Positions 55,428 to 64,000 of a stretch of DNA of 64,000 nucleotides are shown one piece after another (positions within the stretch are counted from its first letter, which is position 1; every line of letters begins with the position of its first letter). The DNA comes from Synechococcus sp. CS-1325. GTDB taxonomy: Bacteria > Cyanobacteriota > Cyanobacteriia > PCC-6307 > Cyanobiaceae. The position numbers and the translations under genes are program-made. The DNA lies in NCBI GenBank assembly GCA_025128135.1, contig JAHLYW010000025.1:62001-126000 (forward strand). Direction: 5' to 3'. The notes beneath the pieces are model-generated. The model was not told the origin of the DNA and searched no databases. It worked only from the letters and a program-made list of their open reading frames with translations.

Positions 55428-56042
55428 TCAGCGCGCCAGCAGGCCGATCGGCCCGAGCACCAGGAAGCCGCCGAACAGGGCCAGCAGCAGGGCCAGCTTG
55501 GTGGTCCAGTGGGCCGGCAGGCGCCTGAGCACCAGGTAGGTGCCTCCGCTCACCAGCAGGGAGCCGGCGAAGGCCCCCAGCCACCAGCTCGCCGCTGCCA
55601 TTCCGGCGGGGGCTTCCTGGCCGTGGAGCATGGCGTGCACGGCGACGGCACCGGCGATCAGGGTGCCGCAGAAGCCAAGGGCCGGGGCAGCTCCGGAGCG
55701 GTGGCTGCGCAGCACCAGCACCGCCACGGCTGAAATCGCCAGGGCGGCGATCACCTCAGCGGCAGGCAGGCCGCCGCCCATCGCCCCGAAGATGCCGCCG
55801 CCGATGGCGCCGGCCAGGGCCCAGAGCAACAGCTGGCCGGAGATGTAGGAGGCGGCGGCGCCCACCCCGATCAGCAGGAGCAGGTGATCGGTGCCCAGCA
55901 GGGGATGCAGGAAGCCGGAGCTGAGGCCGCCATGGGCGATGCCGTGGGCCTGGGCCGGCTGGCCTGCCAGGACGATCGCCAGGGCCGAGAGGCAGAGGAT
56001 CGGAGCCAGGCTGCGGCTGGCGGAAGTGGGGCTGGAAATCAT
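55428..56042 (-). CDS. HupE/UreJ-family transporter, cobalamin-riboswitch controlled
   Basis: 204 aa from the ATG at 56042. Signal-like start ending GQPAQAHGIAHGG, then the HupE motif HPLLGTDHLLLLIGVGAAA and five to six helices, with AVAVHAMLHGQEAP bearing the second His motif. The family takes up Ni or Co. Because the transcript carries a cobalamin riboswitch, cobalt import for corrinoid synthesis is the best guess. The gene stands alone after the toxin relics and is transcribed away from the GAP transporter gene. Confidence 0.85.
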   Translation of the reverse strand: MISSPTSASRSLAPILCLSALAIVLAGQPAQAHGIAHGGLSSGFLHPLLGTDHLLLLIGVGAAASYISGQLLLWALAGAIGGGIFGAMGGGLPAAEVIAALAISAVAVLVLRSHRSGAAPALGFCGTLIAGAVAVHAMLHGQEAPAGMAAASWWLGAFAGSLLVSGGTYLVLRRLPAHWTTKLALLLALFGGFLVLGPIGLLAR

Positions 56043-56082
56043 CGAATGACCCGGTCCACGCCGGGATTGAAGGGAACAGGAA

Positions 56083-56216
56083 ACGGCGAGCGTTCTGACT
56101 GAGGAGCGCGGACCCGGAGGGGCGCTCAATCACAGCTGCGGGACAGCGCCGGACTCGGTTCCTGGCTGAACCAGGTTCCCCACCGGACTTTCCTCGTTGC
56201 CTTTCGGGAGTGACCA
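56083..56216 (-). promoter_or_regulatory. Cobalamin riboswitch upstream of the HupE gene
   Basis: On the minus strand: CGAGGAAAGTCCGGTGGGGA, then after a hairpin (CCTGGTTCAGCCAGG) CCGAGTCCGGCGCTGTCCCG then CAGCTGTGA, and finally CAGTCAGAACGCTCGCC. These are the conserved core (GGAA..CCGGTG, GCTGTCCCGCA.CTGT) and the 3' GTCAGnA..GCC box of the AdoCbl riboswitch class, in order. About 40 nt of leader separate it from the HupE ATG, where repression would act. Exact ends are uncertain by a few bases. Confidence 0.85.
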
Positions 56217-56296
56217 CCGAAAACCGATCCCAGCCATTCTGCGCTGAAACCGGCACGCTGCCCGGTTGTGTCGTAATGGTCAGACCACAGCGGCGC

Positions 56297-56983
56297 TCAG
56301 GCCAGTCGCAGTCCCTCGATCCCCTGCCAGGCGAGATAGGCGGCGAGCGCCAGGCTCAGGCCGCCCACCACCAGTTCGCCGCGGGCATAGAGGGCCTGCT
56401 TGCCCCGTTGCAGCAACGGCAGCATGCTCTGCCGCGCCAGGGCCACGGCCAGGAATGGCAACAGCAGCAGTAGACTGGCCGCCAGCGTGAAGGCGCCGGC
56501 CAGCAGCAGTTCCTGAGCCCGATCCAGGTCGGCGGCGAGCAGGGCCGAGGCCCCCTTGGCCAGCAGGAACAGGTCGTCGGGGCTGATCACTTCGATCGCG
56601 GCGCTGACCCCGATCAGCAGCGGCAGGGGCAGGGCGCAGAAGCGATCCAGCTGGCGGATCCAGCCGGCCGGTTCACTGCCTGCCGCCTTGGTGGGCAGCA
56701 GATCGCGGATGCCCAGGGCCAGCAGGGCGCCGGCGCCCATCAGATCCAGGCCGGTGCGGTGGCTGCTGCCCTGCTCCATGCTCAGCAGCAGGCCGTGGCC
56801 CACGGTGAGCAGCAGCGTCACCATCACGGCGATCGTCGCCATCCAGCTGAGCACGAACAGGCCGCCGCGGCGCAGGGGATTCGGCCCCAGCAGCAGCAGC
56901 AGCAGCAGGCCGATGTGGATCGGGCTGAGGCTGATGCCACTGCCATAGGCCAGCAGTTCAGCCCAGAGGCGGGGATCGCTCAT
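56297..56983 (-). CDS. GAP/LysE-related membrane transporter
   Basis: 228 aa from the ATG at 56983. Six hydrophobic helices: GSGISLSPIHIGLLLLLLLG, VLSWMATIAVMVTLLLTV, LMGAGALLALGIRDLL, ALPLPLLIGVSAAIE, AGAFTLAASLLLLLPFLAV and LVVGGLSLALAAYLAW. The first half fits the GAP (Sap) family, whose cargo is generally unknown. Its start overlaps the phosphatase gene's end by 4 bp, and it ends the zwf-opcA-cobB-phosphatase run. Placement suggests a metal or corrinoid link but none is shown. Confidence 0.8.
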   Translation of the reverse strand: MSDPRLWAELLAYGSGISLSPIHIGLLLLLLLGPNPLRRGGLFVLSWMATIAVMVTLLLTVGHGLLLSMEQGSSHRTGLDLMGAGALLALGIRDLLPTKAAGSEPAGWIRQLDRFCALPLPLLIGVSAAIEVISPDDLFLLAKGASALLAADLDRAQELLLAGAFTLAASLLLLLPFLAVALARQSMLPLLQRGKQALYARGELVVGGLSLALAAYLAWQGIEGLRLA

Positions 56984-57585
56984 GCCGCCGGCCCGCTGGT
57001 CGGGGCATTCCAGCGCAGCACCACCCGCCGGTCCCGCTCGTGGCCCAGCACGCTGACCGTGCCGGTGTTCAGGGCCAGCAGGCCGCCTCCCCTGGCGCCG
57101 AGACCCAGCCAGCTGCCCCCCAGGGCTCTGAGGATGTGCCCATGGGCGAACAGGGCCACCCGGCCGTTCTCCGCCAGGGCCAGGGCCTGCTCGATCACCT
57201 GCTGGCAGCGGTGCTCCACCTGCTCGATGCTCTCTCCGCCCTCGCAGCCGTGGGTCCAGACGGTCCAGCCGGGGACCTCCTGGCGGATCTCCGGGGTGGT
57301 CAGGCCCTCGTAGGCGCCGTAATCCCATTCCCGCAGCTCCTCGCAGAGGCTGGCGCTCTGGGCCAGCCCTGCCAGCTCGCAGGTCTGGCGGGCCCGTTGC
57401 AGCGGACTGCAGAGCACCGCCGCGAAGCGAAGCTCCGCCAGCAGGGGTGCGAGGGCCCTCGCCTCAGCTTCCCCTTCCGGCAGCAGGGCCAGGTCGGTGT
57501 TGCCGGTGTGGCGGCCATCGCGGGCCCAGGCGGTGGCGCCGTGCCGCAGCAACCAGAGTTCCGGGGCTGGATTCGAGGACGTCAC
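56980..57585 (-). CDS. Histidine phosphatase (CobC-like)
   Basis: 201 aa from a GTG at 57585. The RHG motif ELWLLRHGATAWARDGRHTG, VLCSPLQRARQTCELAG, LREWDYGAYEGLTTPEI and the second catalytic His in VALFAHGHILRALGG are all present. CobC-type phosphatases dephosphorylate alpha-ribazole phosphate; the position 35 bp downstream of cobB makes that likely, but other sugar-phosphate substrates (phosphoglycerate mutase-like) are possible. Confidence 0.87.
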   Translation of the reverse strand: MTSSNPAPELWLLRHGATAWARDGRHTGNTDLALLPEGEAEARALAPLLAELRFAAVLCSPLQRARQTCELAGLAQSASLCEELREWDYGAYEGLTTPEIRQEVPGWTVWTHGCEGGESIEQVEHRCQQVIEQALALAENGRVALFAHGHILRALGGSWLGLGARGGGLLALNTGTVSVLGHERDRRVVLRWNAPTSGPAA

Positions 57586-57620
57586 GGTGGGTGGGCTGGT
57601 TTACCGGTTGGATTGAACCA

Positions 57621-59039
57621 TCACACGGCCGCGGCTGGGGTCAGCGGCCGCACCCGGGCGGCGGCGTCGCGCAGGCGACAGCAGATCTGCGGGCAGCCAC
57701 TCCAGTGCAGGTGCAGCCAGCTGGCGTGCAGGCCGGGCCGGCTCCAGCCTTCCGGCCGGCTCGGCCAGCCCCAGCCTTCGAGCTGCCAGAGCGGCCCGCC
57801 GGGCGGGGCTGTGGCTGCCGCCGGCAGCGGTTCCAGCTCCCAGCGATGAAATTCATGGCCGCAGACGGTTTCGCCCCGCCGCACCACCAGCCCGTCCGCC
57901 AGGGCCGTGGCCTGCCGATAGCCCAGCTGCAGGGCGCCGCGCCGCGCTGAGAACGGCAGCAGACCCGCCATCCGATGGGACACCCCGCTGCCATCCTCCA
58001 GCTCCTGGCCCAGCAGCAGCAGCCCGCCGCACTCGGCGTAGATCGGCAGGCCTGCCCCGGCGGCGCGGCGCAGGTCCGCCAGGCTGCGTTTGCTGGCGGC
58101 CAGGGCGGCGGCATGGAGCTCCGGAAATCCTCCCGGCAGGATCACCCCCTGACTGCCGGCGGGAAGCGGTTCGTCGGCCAGCGGTTGCCACGGCTGCACG
58201 CTCACGCCCAGGCCTTCGAGCAGGGCGCTGGCTTCCGGGTAGCGGAAGTGGAAGGCGGCGTCACTGGCGATCGCCAGGGTGACCAGAGCCGTCGGCCCGG
58301 GCCCGGGGCGATCGCCAGCCAGGCACCAGCGGATCGGATCGGGGCTGCCCGCCCCTGGCGGCGGCGGCGGCGCCAGCAGGGGCATCAGCGCCTCCAGGTC
58401 GAGGTGACGTTCGGCCAGGGCCGCCCACTCCTCCAGGCAGCGGCCCAGGTCTTCGAGTTCATGGGCTGGCAGCAGGCCCAGGTGACGGGAGGGCAGGCTG
58501 AGGCTCGGGTGACGCGGCAGCACACCCAGCAGCGGCATGGCGATGGCGGCCAGGGCCTCACTGAGCAGGGCCTGGTGCCGCTCGGTGCTCACCCCGTTCA
58601 GCACAACACCGGCCAGCTCCAGGCCGGGTTGATGATCCCGGAAACCCCGCACCAGCGCCGCCACCGAACCGGCCTGGCGGCTGGCCTCCACCACCAGCAC
58701 CACCGGCAGCCCCAGCAGCTGGGCCAGTTCCGCCGAGCTGCCGGCCAGGCCCGGCCCCCGGCCGTCGAACAGCCCCATCACCCCCTCCACCAGGCAGTGG
58801 TCGGCCTGGCTCCCCCACCAGGGGAAGCTGCGCCGCACCCAGCCCTCGCCGCAGAGCAGGGCATCGAGGTTGCGGCAGGGCCTGCCGCTGGTCCGGCTCA
58901 GCAGCTGGGGATCGAGATAATCCGGCCCCACCTTGAAGGTCTGGATCGTTTCGCCACGCCGGCGCACCAGGGCGGCAAGGCAGAGGCTGAGCAGGGTCTT
59001 GCCGCTGCCGCTGCAGGGTGCCGCAATCAAACAGGCCAT
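57621..59039 (-). CDS. cobB: Cobyrinate a,c-diamide synthase
   Basis: 472 aa (CobB/CbiA). N-terminal P-loop AAPCSGSGKTLLSLCL, VGPDYLDPQLLSR, and LVEGVMGLFDGRGPG form the synthetase half. The C-terminal class I glutaminase half has GVILPGGFPELHAA and IYAECGGLLLLGQEL with the nucleophile Cys. Amidates the a and c side chains of the corrin ring using glutamine and ATP. It follows opcA by 25 bp and precedes the phosphatase. Confidence 0.94.
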   Translation of the reverse strand: MACLIAAPCSGSGKTLLSLCLAALVRRRGETIQTFKVGPDYLDPQLLSRTSGRPCRNLDALLCGEGWVRRSFPWWGSQADHCLVEGVMGLFDGRGPGLAGSSAELAQLLGLPVVLVVEASRQAGSVAALVRGFRDHQPGLELAGVVLNGVSTERHQALLSEALAAIAMPLLGVLPRHPSLSLPSRHLGLLPAHELEDLGRCLEEWAALAERHLDLEALMPLLAPPPPPGAGSPDPIRWCLAGDRPGPGPTALVTLAIASDAAFHFRYPEASALLEGLGVSVQPWQPLADEPLPAGSQGVILPGGFPELHAAALAASKRSLADLRRAAGAGLPIYAECGGLLLLGQELEDGSGVSHRMAGLLPFSARRGALQLGYRQATALADGLVVRRGETVCGHEFHRWELEPLPAAATAPPGGPLWQLEGWGWPSRPEGWSRPGLHASWLHLHWSGCPQICCRLRDAAARVRPLTPAAAV

Positions 59040-59064
59040 GCCGACGCGTCCCTTCCCTGCCCGG

Positions 59065-60366
59065 TCAGTGCGGCAGCAGCCTGGCCGCCATCGGCGCGGC
59101 CGCCGCCAGCAGGGGGCTGGTGGTGTCGTGGCCGCCGGCCAGCAGGCGGGCCATCTCCATCTCCTCGCTTTCGTTGGAGATGCTCACCACCTCCTCGGCC
59201 AGCTCCATCGTGGCCACCCCGCCGGCCTCCAGCCGCATGCAGCCGCCCGATTCGGAGCAGAGGATCACGCAGAGCGGCTTGCGGCCTTCCGGGCAACAGA
59301 TCAGGCGCAGGCCCACCAGGGCGCCGGGATGGCTCTTGGGAACCCCCACCGGCACCGACATCAGCCGGAACTGGACGATCTGGCCGTCGCTGCGCTGGAA
59401 CTCGGCGCCGATTCCCGCCTCGGTGCCATTGGCCGGGATGCGGTAGCTGTTCTGCAGGTGCCAGCCGAGCCGGTCGGCGATCCAGGCCGCCAGCAGCAGG
59501 CCCTGCACCGGGTGATCTCCCTCCACGTCGATGTCGAGCTGCACCACGTGGGTGAGGGCATCGCGGCGGCCGGGCGGATCGAACACCATCGCCAGCGATT
59601 CGGTCCAGCTGCGCTGCCGCAACCAGTTGAGGTCGTTCACCGCCTGGTCGCTGGCGATGCGCTCCACCAGCACATCAAGGCAGCGGCGCGGGTCGCCGAT
59701 CGAGCTGTCCAGCACCAGCCGCCGCGAGGGCAGGGCCAGGGCGGCGAGCAGGTCGGGGGATTCATCCAGGGAGCCGTTCCACCACACCCAGCAGGGCAGG
59801 TCGTCCGCCACCAGCGGATTGAGCATGGCGAGCCCCTGCTCGATCGCGCCCTTGCCGCCCCGCAGCACCACCACGTCGCCGCAGGCCGGCGCGCTGCCGC
59901 TGCGTTCCTCCGGCAGCGGGCAGTAGGCGGCCACCAGCGTTTCCAGGGGGTGGTCCTCGCGCAGGGTGGGGGCCAGGGTGATCAGCCGCCGGGGTCGATG
60001 GGCGCTGATCGCCTGATCAACGAACTGTCCGCGCAGGTCTTCGGCGGTGTGGCTGCCCGGTTGCTGGCCCAGGGCCCAGGCCAGCTCCGGTGCCATCGGA
60101 GCCGTGCAGAGCGGCAGGCCGCATTCCGCCGTGGCGGTACGGGCGGCATCGAAGAGATCCTCGTTGAGCAGGCCGCTGATCGGGCCGTCGATGTGACCGG
60201 TGCGGATCAGCTGCTGCTGCAGCCAGGAGGGTTCCCACACCACCAGCGTGAAGGTGGAGGCTCCGGTCGAAGCCTCCAGATCCTTTTCCCAGAGGCGATC
60301 CAGATAACCGGACACCTCGTTGGGAGAGAGGGCGAGGGGAGCCTGAAGCGTGAGCTGGGGGGACAT
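59065..60366 (-). CDS. opcA: OpcA, G6P dehydrogenase assembly/activator protein
   Basis: 433 aa. Cyanobacterial OpcA, needed for activity and redox regulation of Zwf: PNEVSGYLDRLWEKDLEAST near the start, then PELAWALGQQPG, PCWVWWNGSLDESP and CCPEGRKPLCVILCSESGG near the end with several Cys. Acts with Zwf in the oxidative pentose phosphate pathway. About 90 bp downstream of zwf on the same strand and 25 bp upstream of cobB. Confidence 0.95.
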   Translation of the reverse strand: MSPQLTLQAPLALSPNEVSGYLDRLWEKDLEASTGASTFTLVVWEPSWLQQQLIRTGHIDGPISGLLNEDLFDAARTATAECGLPLCTAPMAPELAWALGQQPGSHTAEDLRGQFVDQAISAHRPRRLITLAPTLREDHPLETLVAAYCPLPEERSGSAPACGDVVVLRGGKGAIEQGLAMLNPLVADDLPCWVWWNGSLDESPDLLAALALPSRRLVLDSSIGDPRRCLDVLVERIASDQAVNDLNWLRQRSWTESLAMVFDPPGRRDALTHVVQLDIDVEGDHPVQGLLLAAWIADRLGWHLQNSYRIPANGTEAGIGAEFQRSDGQIVQFRLMSVPVGVPKSHPGALVGLRLICCPEGRKPLCVILCSESGGCMRLEAGGVATMELAEEVVSISNESEEMEMARLLAGGHDTTSPLLAAAAPMAARLLPH

Positions 60367-60456
60367 CGGGACGGGCGTCGTGAAGGGCGAAGACGAAAAG
60401 GCGGGACGGTGGGCTGGACCGGGAGCGGGGCTGGAGGCGCGGCAGAGGGCAGTGGA

Positions 60457-61980
60457 TCAGGGGCGGCGCCACATCAGCCCGTCATTGGCCAGGAGGCTGT
60501 CGGCGGCTCCGGGGCCCCAGGTTCTGGCCTCGTAGGGCTGCACCGGCAGTTGCCAGGGGCTGTCCTCGATCAGCTCCAGCAGCGGCGTGTAGAGCCGCCA
60601 GGCCGCCTCCACCTCGTCGGCCCGGGTGTAGAGGGTGGGATCCCCCAGCATGGCGTCGGCCAGCAGGCGAACGTAACCCTCGTCGGAGGGTTCACCGAAC
60701 GATTCGTCGTAGGAGAAGTGCATGTCCACCGGCCGGCTGCGCATGCCGGAGCCCGGAGCCTTCACATCGAAGACGAAGCCGGCCCCTTCATCGGGCTGGA
60801 TCCGCAGGATCAGCTGGTTGGCGGTGGGGCTGCCACCGGCCGCGTCGAACAGATGCACCGGCGCCTCCCGGAAGGTGAGCACCACCTCGGAGAGCCGCTT
60901 CGGCAGCCGCTTGCCGGTGCGCAGGTAGAAGGGCACCCCCTGCCAGCGCCAGTTGTCGATGAACAGCTTCATCGCCAGATAGGTTTCCGTGGTGCTGTTC
61001 GGGTTGACCCCAGGCTCCTCCCGGTAGCCCCGCAGCGGGTCGCTGATGCTGCCCCCGGCCGCGTACTGTCCGCGCACACAGCATTTCCACGGCTCCTCCT
61101 CATTGGCCAGCCGGGCCGCCTGCAGCACCTTCGCCTTCTCGTTGCGGATCGCTTCGGGATCGAAGCGGCCCGGCGCCTCCATGGTGGTGAGCGCCAGCAT
61201 CTGGGTGAGGTGGTTCTGCACCATGTCCCGCAGGGCGCCGGAGCTTTCGTAGTAGCCGGCCCGCTCCTCCACCCCCACGGTTTCGGCGGCGGTGATCTGC
61301 ACGCTGGAGATGAAGTTGCGGTTCCAGATCGGCTCGAAGATCGTGTTGGCGAAGCGCAGCACCAGGATGTTCTGGACCGTTTCCTTGCCCAGGTAGTGGT
61401 CGATCCGGAACACCTGGTTCTCCTGGGCGCAGGCCTGAACGATCCGGTTGAGCTGCTCGGCGCTGCCGTAGTCGCGGCCGAACGGCTTCTCGATCACCAC
61501 CCGACTGCGCTTCGGGTCACTGAGCAGGCCGGCATCCGCCAGGGCCCGGCAGCCGCTGCCGTAGAAGTCGGGCGACACCGAGAGATAGAAGGTGCGGTTG
61601 GTGCGGGTGGCCCGCAGCCGGTCGATGACCTCCAGCCGCTGGGCCAGGCGCACCAGGTGCTCGCTCTGCTGCAGATCGACAGGCTCGTAGAACAGCCCGC
61701 TGGCGAACTGCTCCCAGGCGGTGGGGTGATCACGGATCGTCGGCGCCAGGGCCGCCGCCATCTTGTTGCGGAACTCCTCGTCGCTCCAGGGACGGCGGGC
61801 GCAACCGAGGATGGCGAACTCGCTGGGCAGGCGCCGCTGCCGGAACAGCTCGAACAGGGCGGGAATCAGCTTGCGGTGGGTGAGGTCGCCGCTGGCCCCG
61901 AAGATCACCAGACATTGGGGCGAAATCACCCTCTCCTGGCGCAGCCCGACCCGCAACGGATTGGTGAGAGTGGCGTTCAT
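60457..61980 (-). CDS. zwf: Glucose-6-phosphate 1-dehydrogenase
   Basis: 507 aa. NADP-binding motif VIFGASGDLTHRKLIPALFE, active-site RIDHYLGKETVQNILVLRF with the catalytic His and Lys, and PFYLRTGKRLPKRLSEVVLTF. First enzyme of the oxidative pentose phosphate pathway, used by cyanobacteria in the dark. The ATG at 61980 is followed by MNATLTNPLRVGLRQERVIS, fitting cyanobacterial Zwf. It is the first gene of the zwf-opcA-cobB run; petH is upstream on the same strand with about 115 bp between. Confidence 0.97.
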   Translation of the reverse strand: MNATLTNPLRVGLRQERVISPQCLVIFGASGDLTHRKLIPALFELFRQRRLPSEFAILGCARRPWSDEEFRNKMAAALAPTIRDHPTAWEQFASGLFYEPVDLQQSEHLVRLAQRLEVIDRLRATRTNRTFYLSVSPDFYGSGCRALADAGLLSDPKRSRVVIEKPFGRDYGSAEQLNRIVQACAQENQVFRIDHYLGKETVQNILVLRFANTIFEPIWNRNFISSVQITAAETVGVEERAGYYESSGALRDMVQNHLTQMLALTTMEAPGRFDPEAIRNEKAKVLQAARLANEEEPWKCCVRGQYAAGGSISDPLRGYREEPGVNPNSTTETYLAMKLFIDNWRWQGVPFYLRTGKRLPKRLSEVVLTFREAPVHLFDAAGGSPTANQLILRIQPDEGAGFVFDVKAPGSGMRSRPVDMHFSYDESFGEPSDEGYVRLLADAMLGDPTLYTRADEVEAAWRLYTPLLELIEDSPWQLPVQPYEARTWGPGAADSLLANDGLMWRRP

Positions 61981-62095
61981 GCGCGAGGGGCCGATGGAGC
62001 TGGCCCCACCACGAAAGCGGGGAACCCCCCGCCTGCGGTGTGCGGCCCTCGATTTTGTGGTGGTTTCGGCAAAAAGAACGGCCGCTCAGCGGTGT

Positions 62096-63321
<1,226 letters not shown>

Positions 63322-63421
63322 GGGAAGGCCGATCTCCCGAGCTCGGCGCCCGTCCCCACCCCAGCAACGAAACACAGGGTTTAGGTTGGGTTGCTGACAT
63401 TGGGGTGTCGTGGCCCTCACC

Positions 63422-64000
63422 ATGCCTTCCCCGAATTCGGTGATTCACCATTTGGCGCACCCTTCAGGCCTTGACATCGCTCCGGGCCCGGGTCCGGGTC
63501 TGGGGCTTCAGGTCTGCGCCCTCGACACGATCCAGCAGGACATGGAGCGGCTGCCCCAGGGAGTGCGGCGGCTGGCGGTCCAGTTGCGCCTGGGCCTCAG
63601 CCAGGACCTGATCTGGACGGTGATCACCGACTACGAGAACCTCAGCGGTTTCATCCCCAACCTCGCCTCCTCAAAGCTGCTCTGGCGTCAGGGGAACCAG
63701 GTGGGCCTGGAGCAGGTGGGTTGCCAGCAGTTCTGCGGGCTGCGCTTCAGCGCCCGGGTCGAGTTGGTGCTGGTGGAGCAGCGGGACGATGGGGTGCTGC
63801 GCTTCCGGATGACCCAGGGTGATTTCCGCCGCTTCGAAGGGGCCTGGACGGTCAGTCGCGATCCCCAGGGCGCCCGGCTGCTCTACGAACTCACCGTGCA
63901 GGGACGGCCGGGCATGCCGATCGGCCTGATCGAGCAACGCCTGCGGGAGGATCTCGCCGCCAACCTCCGCGCCGTGCAGCAGGAGGCGATGCAACGCTTT
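63422..64000 (+). CDS. SRPBCC family protein, 3' end outside the window
   Basis: 193 residues visible from the ATG at 63422 (a GTG at 63410 is in frame). After a Pro/Gly-rich leader the SRPBCC (START/polyketide cyclase-like) fold is seen: VQLRLGLSQDLIWTVITDYE, NLSGFIPNLASSKLLWRQG, QFCGLRFSARVELVLVEQRD, FRMTQGDFRRFEGAWTVSRD and LLYELTVQGRPGMPIGLIEQ. Such cyanobacterial proteins may bind lipids or pigments; function not known. Divergent from petH. Confidence 0.85.
   Translation, partial: MPSPNSVIHHLAHPSGLDIAPGPGPGLGLQVCALDTIQQDMERLPQGVRRLAVQLRLGLSQDLIWTVITDYENLSGFIPNLASSKLLWRQGNQVGLEQVGCQQFCGLRFSARVELVLVEQRDDGVLRFRMTQGDFRRFEGAWTVSRDPQGARLLYELTVQGRPGMPIGLIEQRLREDLAANLRAVQQEAMQRF

Overview
The window looks like a chromosomal segment of a high-GC picocyanobacterium (Cyanobium / freshwater or brackish Synechococcus type). 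This is an inference from content. It carries petH with an N-terminal phycobilisome-linker-like domain, the zwf-opcA pair, geranylgeranyl diphosphate synthase, cyanobacterial families DUF3386, DUF3318, DUF2811 and CGLD27, GTG/TTG starts, many 4-bp stop/start overlaps, and the cyanobacterial octamer GCGATCGC in the high-GC parts.

Layout. (1) 1-27,869 is high-GC core: DUF3386 (cut by the edge), carB, DUF3318, rsfS, CGLD27, an asparaginase-II type enzyme, a DUF475 membrane protein, initiator tRNA, a GMC oxidoreductase, DUF2811, CbiX-type chelatase, a PgpH-like 7TM-HD phosphodiesterase, folD, crtE, a PAP2-like protein, a RecD2-like helicase, a transketolase-like enzyme, glgX, a DnaJ/CbpM-like pair, a phytochelatin-synthase-like protein and a compact seven-gene Mrp antiporter operon. 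(2) 27,870-32,254 is a visibly AT-richer island with one four-gene operon: a three-TM membrane protein, a small acidic protein, a MotA/TolQ/ZorA-like protein with a long helical tail and a MotB/OmpA/ZorB-like protein. It resembles the ion-driven core of Zorya defence but has none of the known Zorya cytoplasmic effectors, and is my best candidate for an undescribed system. (3) 32,255-37,259 returns to core genes: sbcC, sbcD, pdxH. (4) 37,358-55,376 is a defence and toxin-antitoxin island: a FitA-like antitoxin with a frameshifted FitB toxin, a DUF433 relic, and an expanded type I restriction-modification locus (hsdM, hsdS, a CxxC-hook AAA ATPase, two DUF262 proteins, a small unknown, a truncated regulator, hsdR, a YgjP-like metallopeptidase). 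It is followed by a scrap heap of hsdS, RhuM, zeta-toxin, GIY-YIG and VapBC fragments. (5) 55,428-64,000 is core again: a cobalamin-riboswitch-controlled HupE transporter, then a same-strand run petH / zwf-opcA-cobB-phosphatase-GAP transporter, and an edge-truncated SRPBCC protein.

How the parts work together. zwf and OpcA feed NADPH production while PetH handles photosynthetic NADPH; transketolase-like and GlgX act on carbon reserves. CbiX, CobB, the CobC-like phosphatase and riboswitch-HupE fit corrinoid and cobalt metabolism. In the defence island hsdM, S and R are all intact. The accessory ATPase sits between two 41-bp copies of the 3' end of hsdS, so the operon appears to have grown by modular insertion. 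Short 13-15 bp tandem arrays, each of different sequence, lie at gene ends at four places in the first 23 kb; three of them contain or directly adjoin a stop codon.
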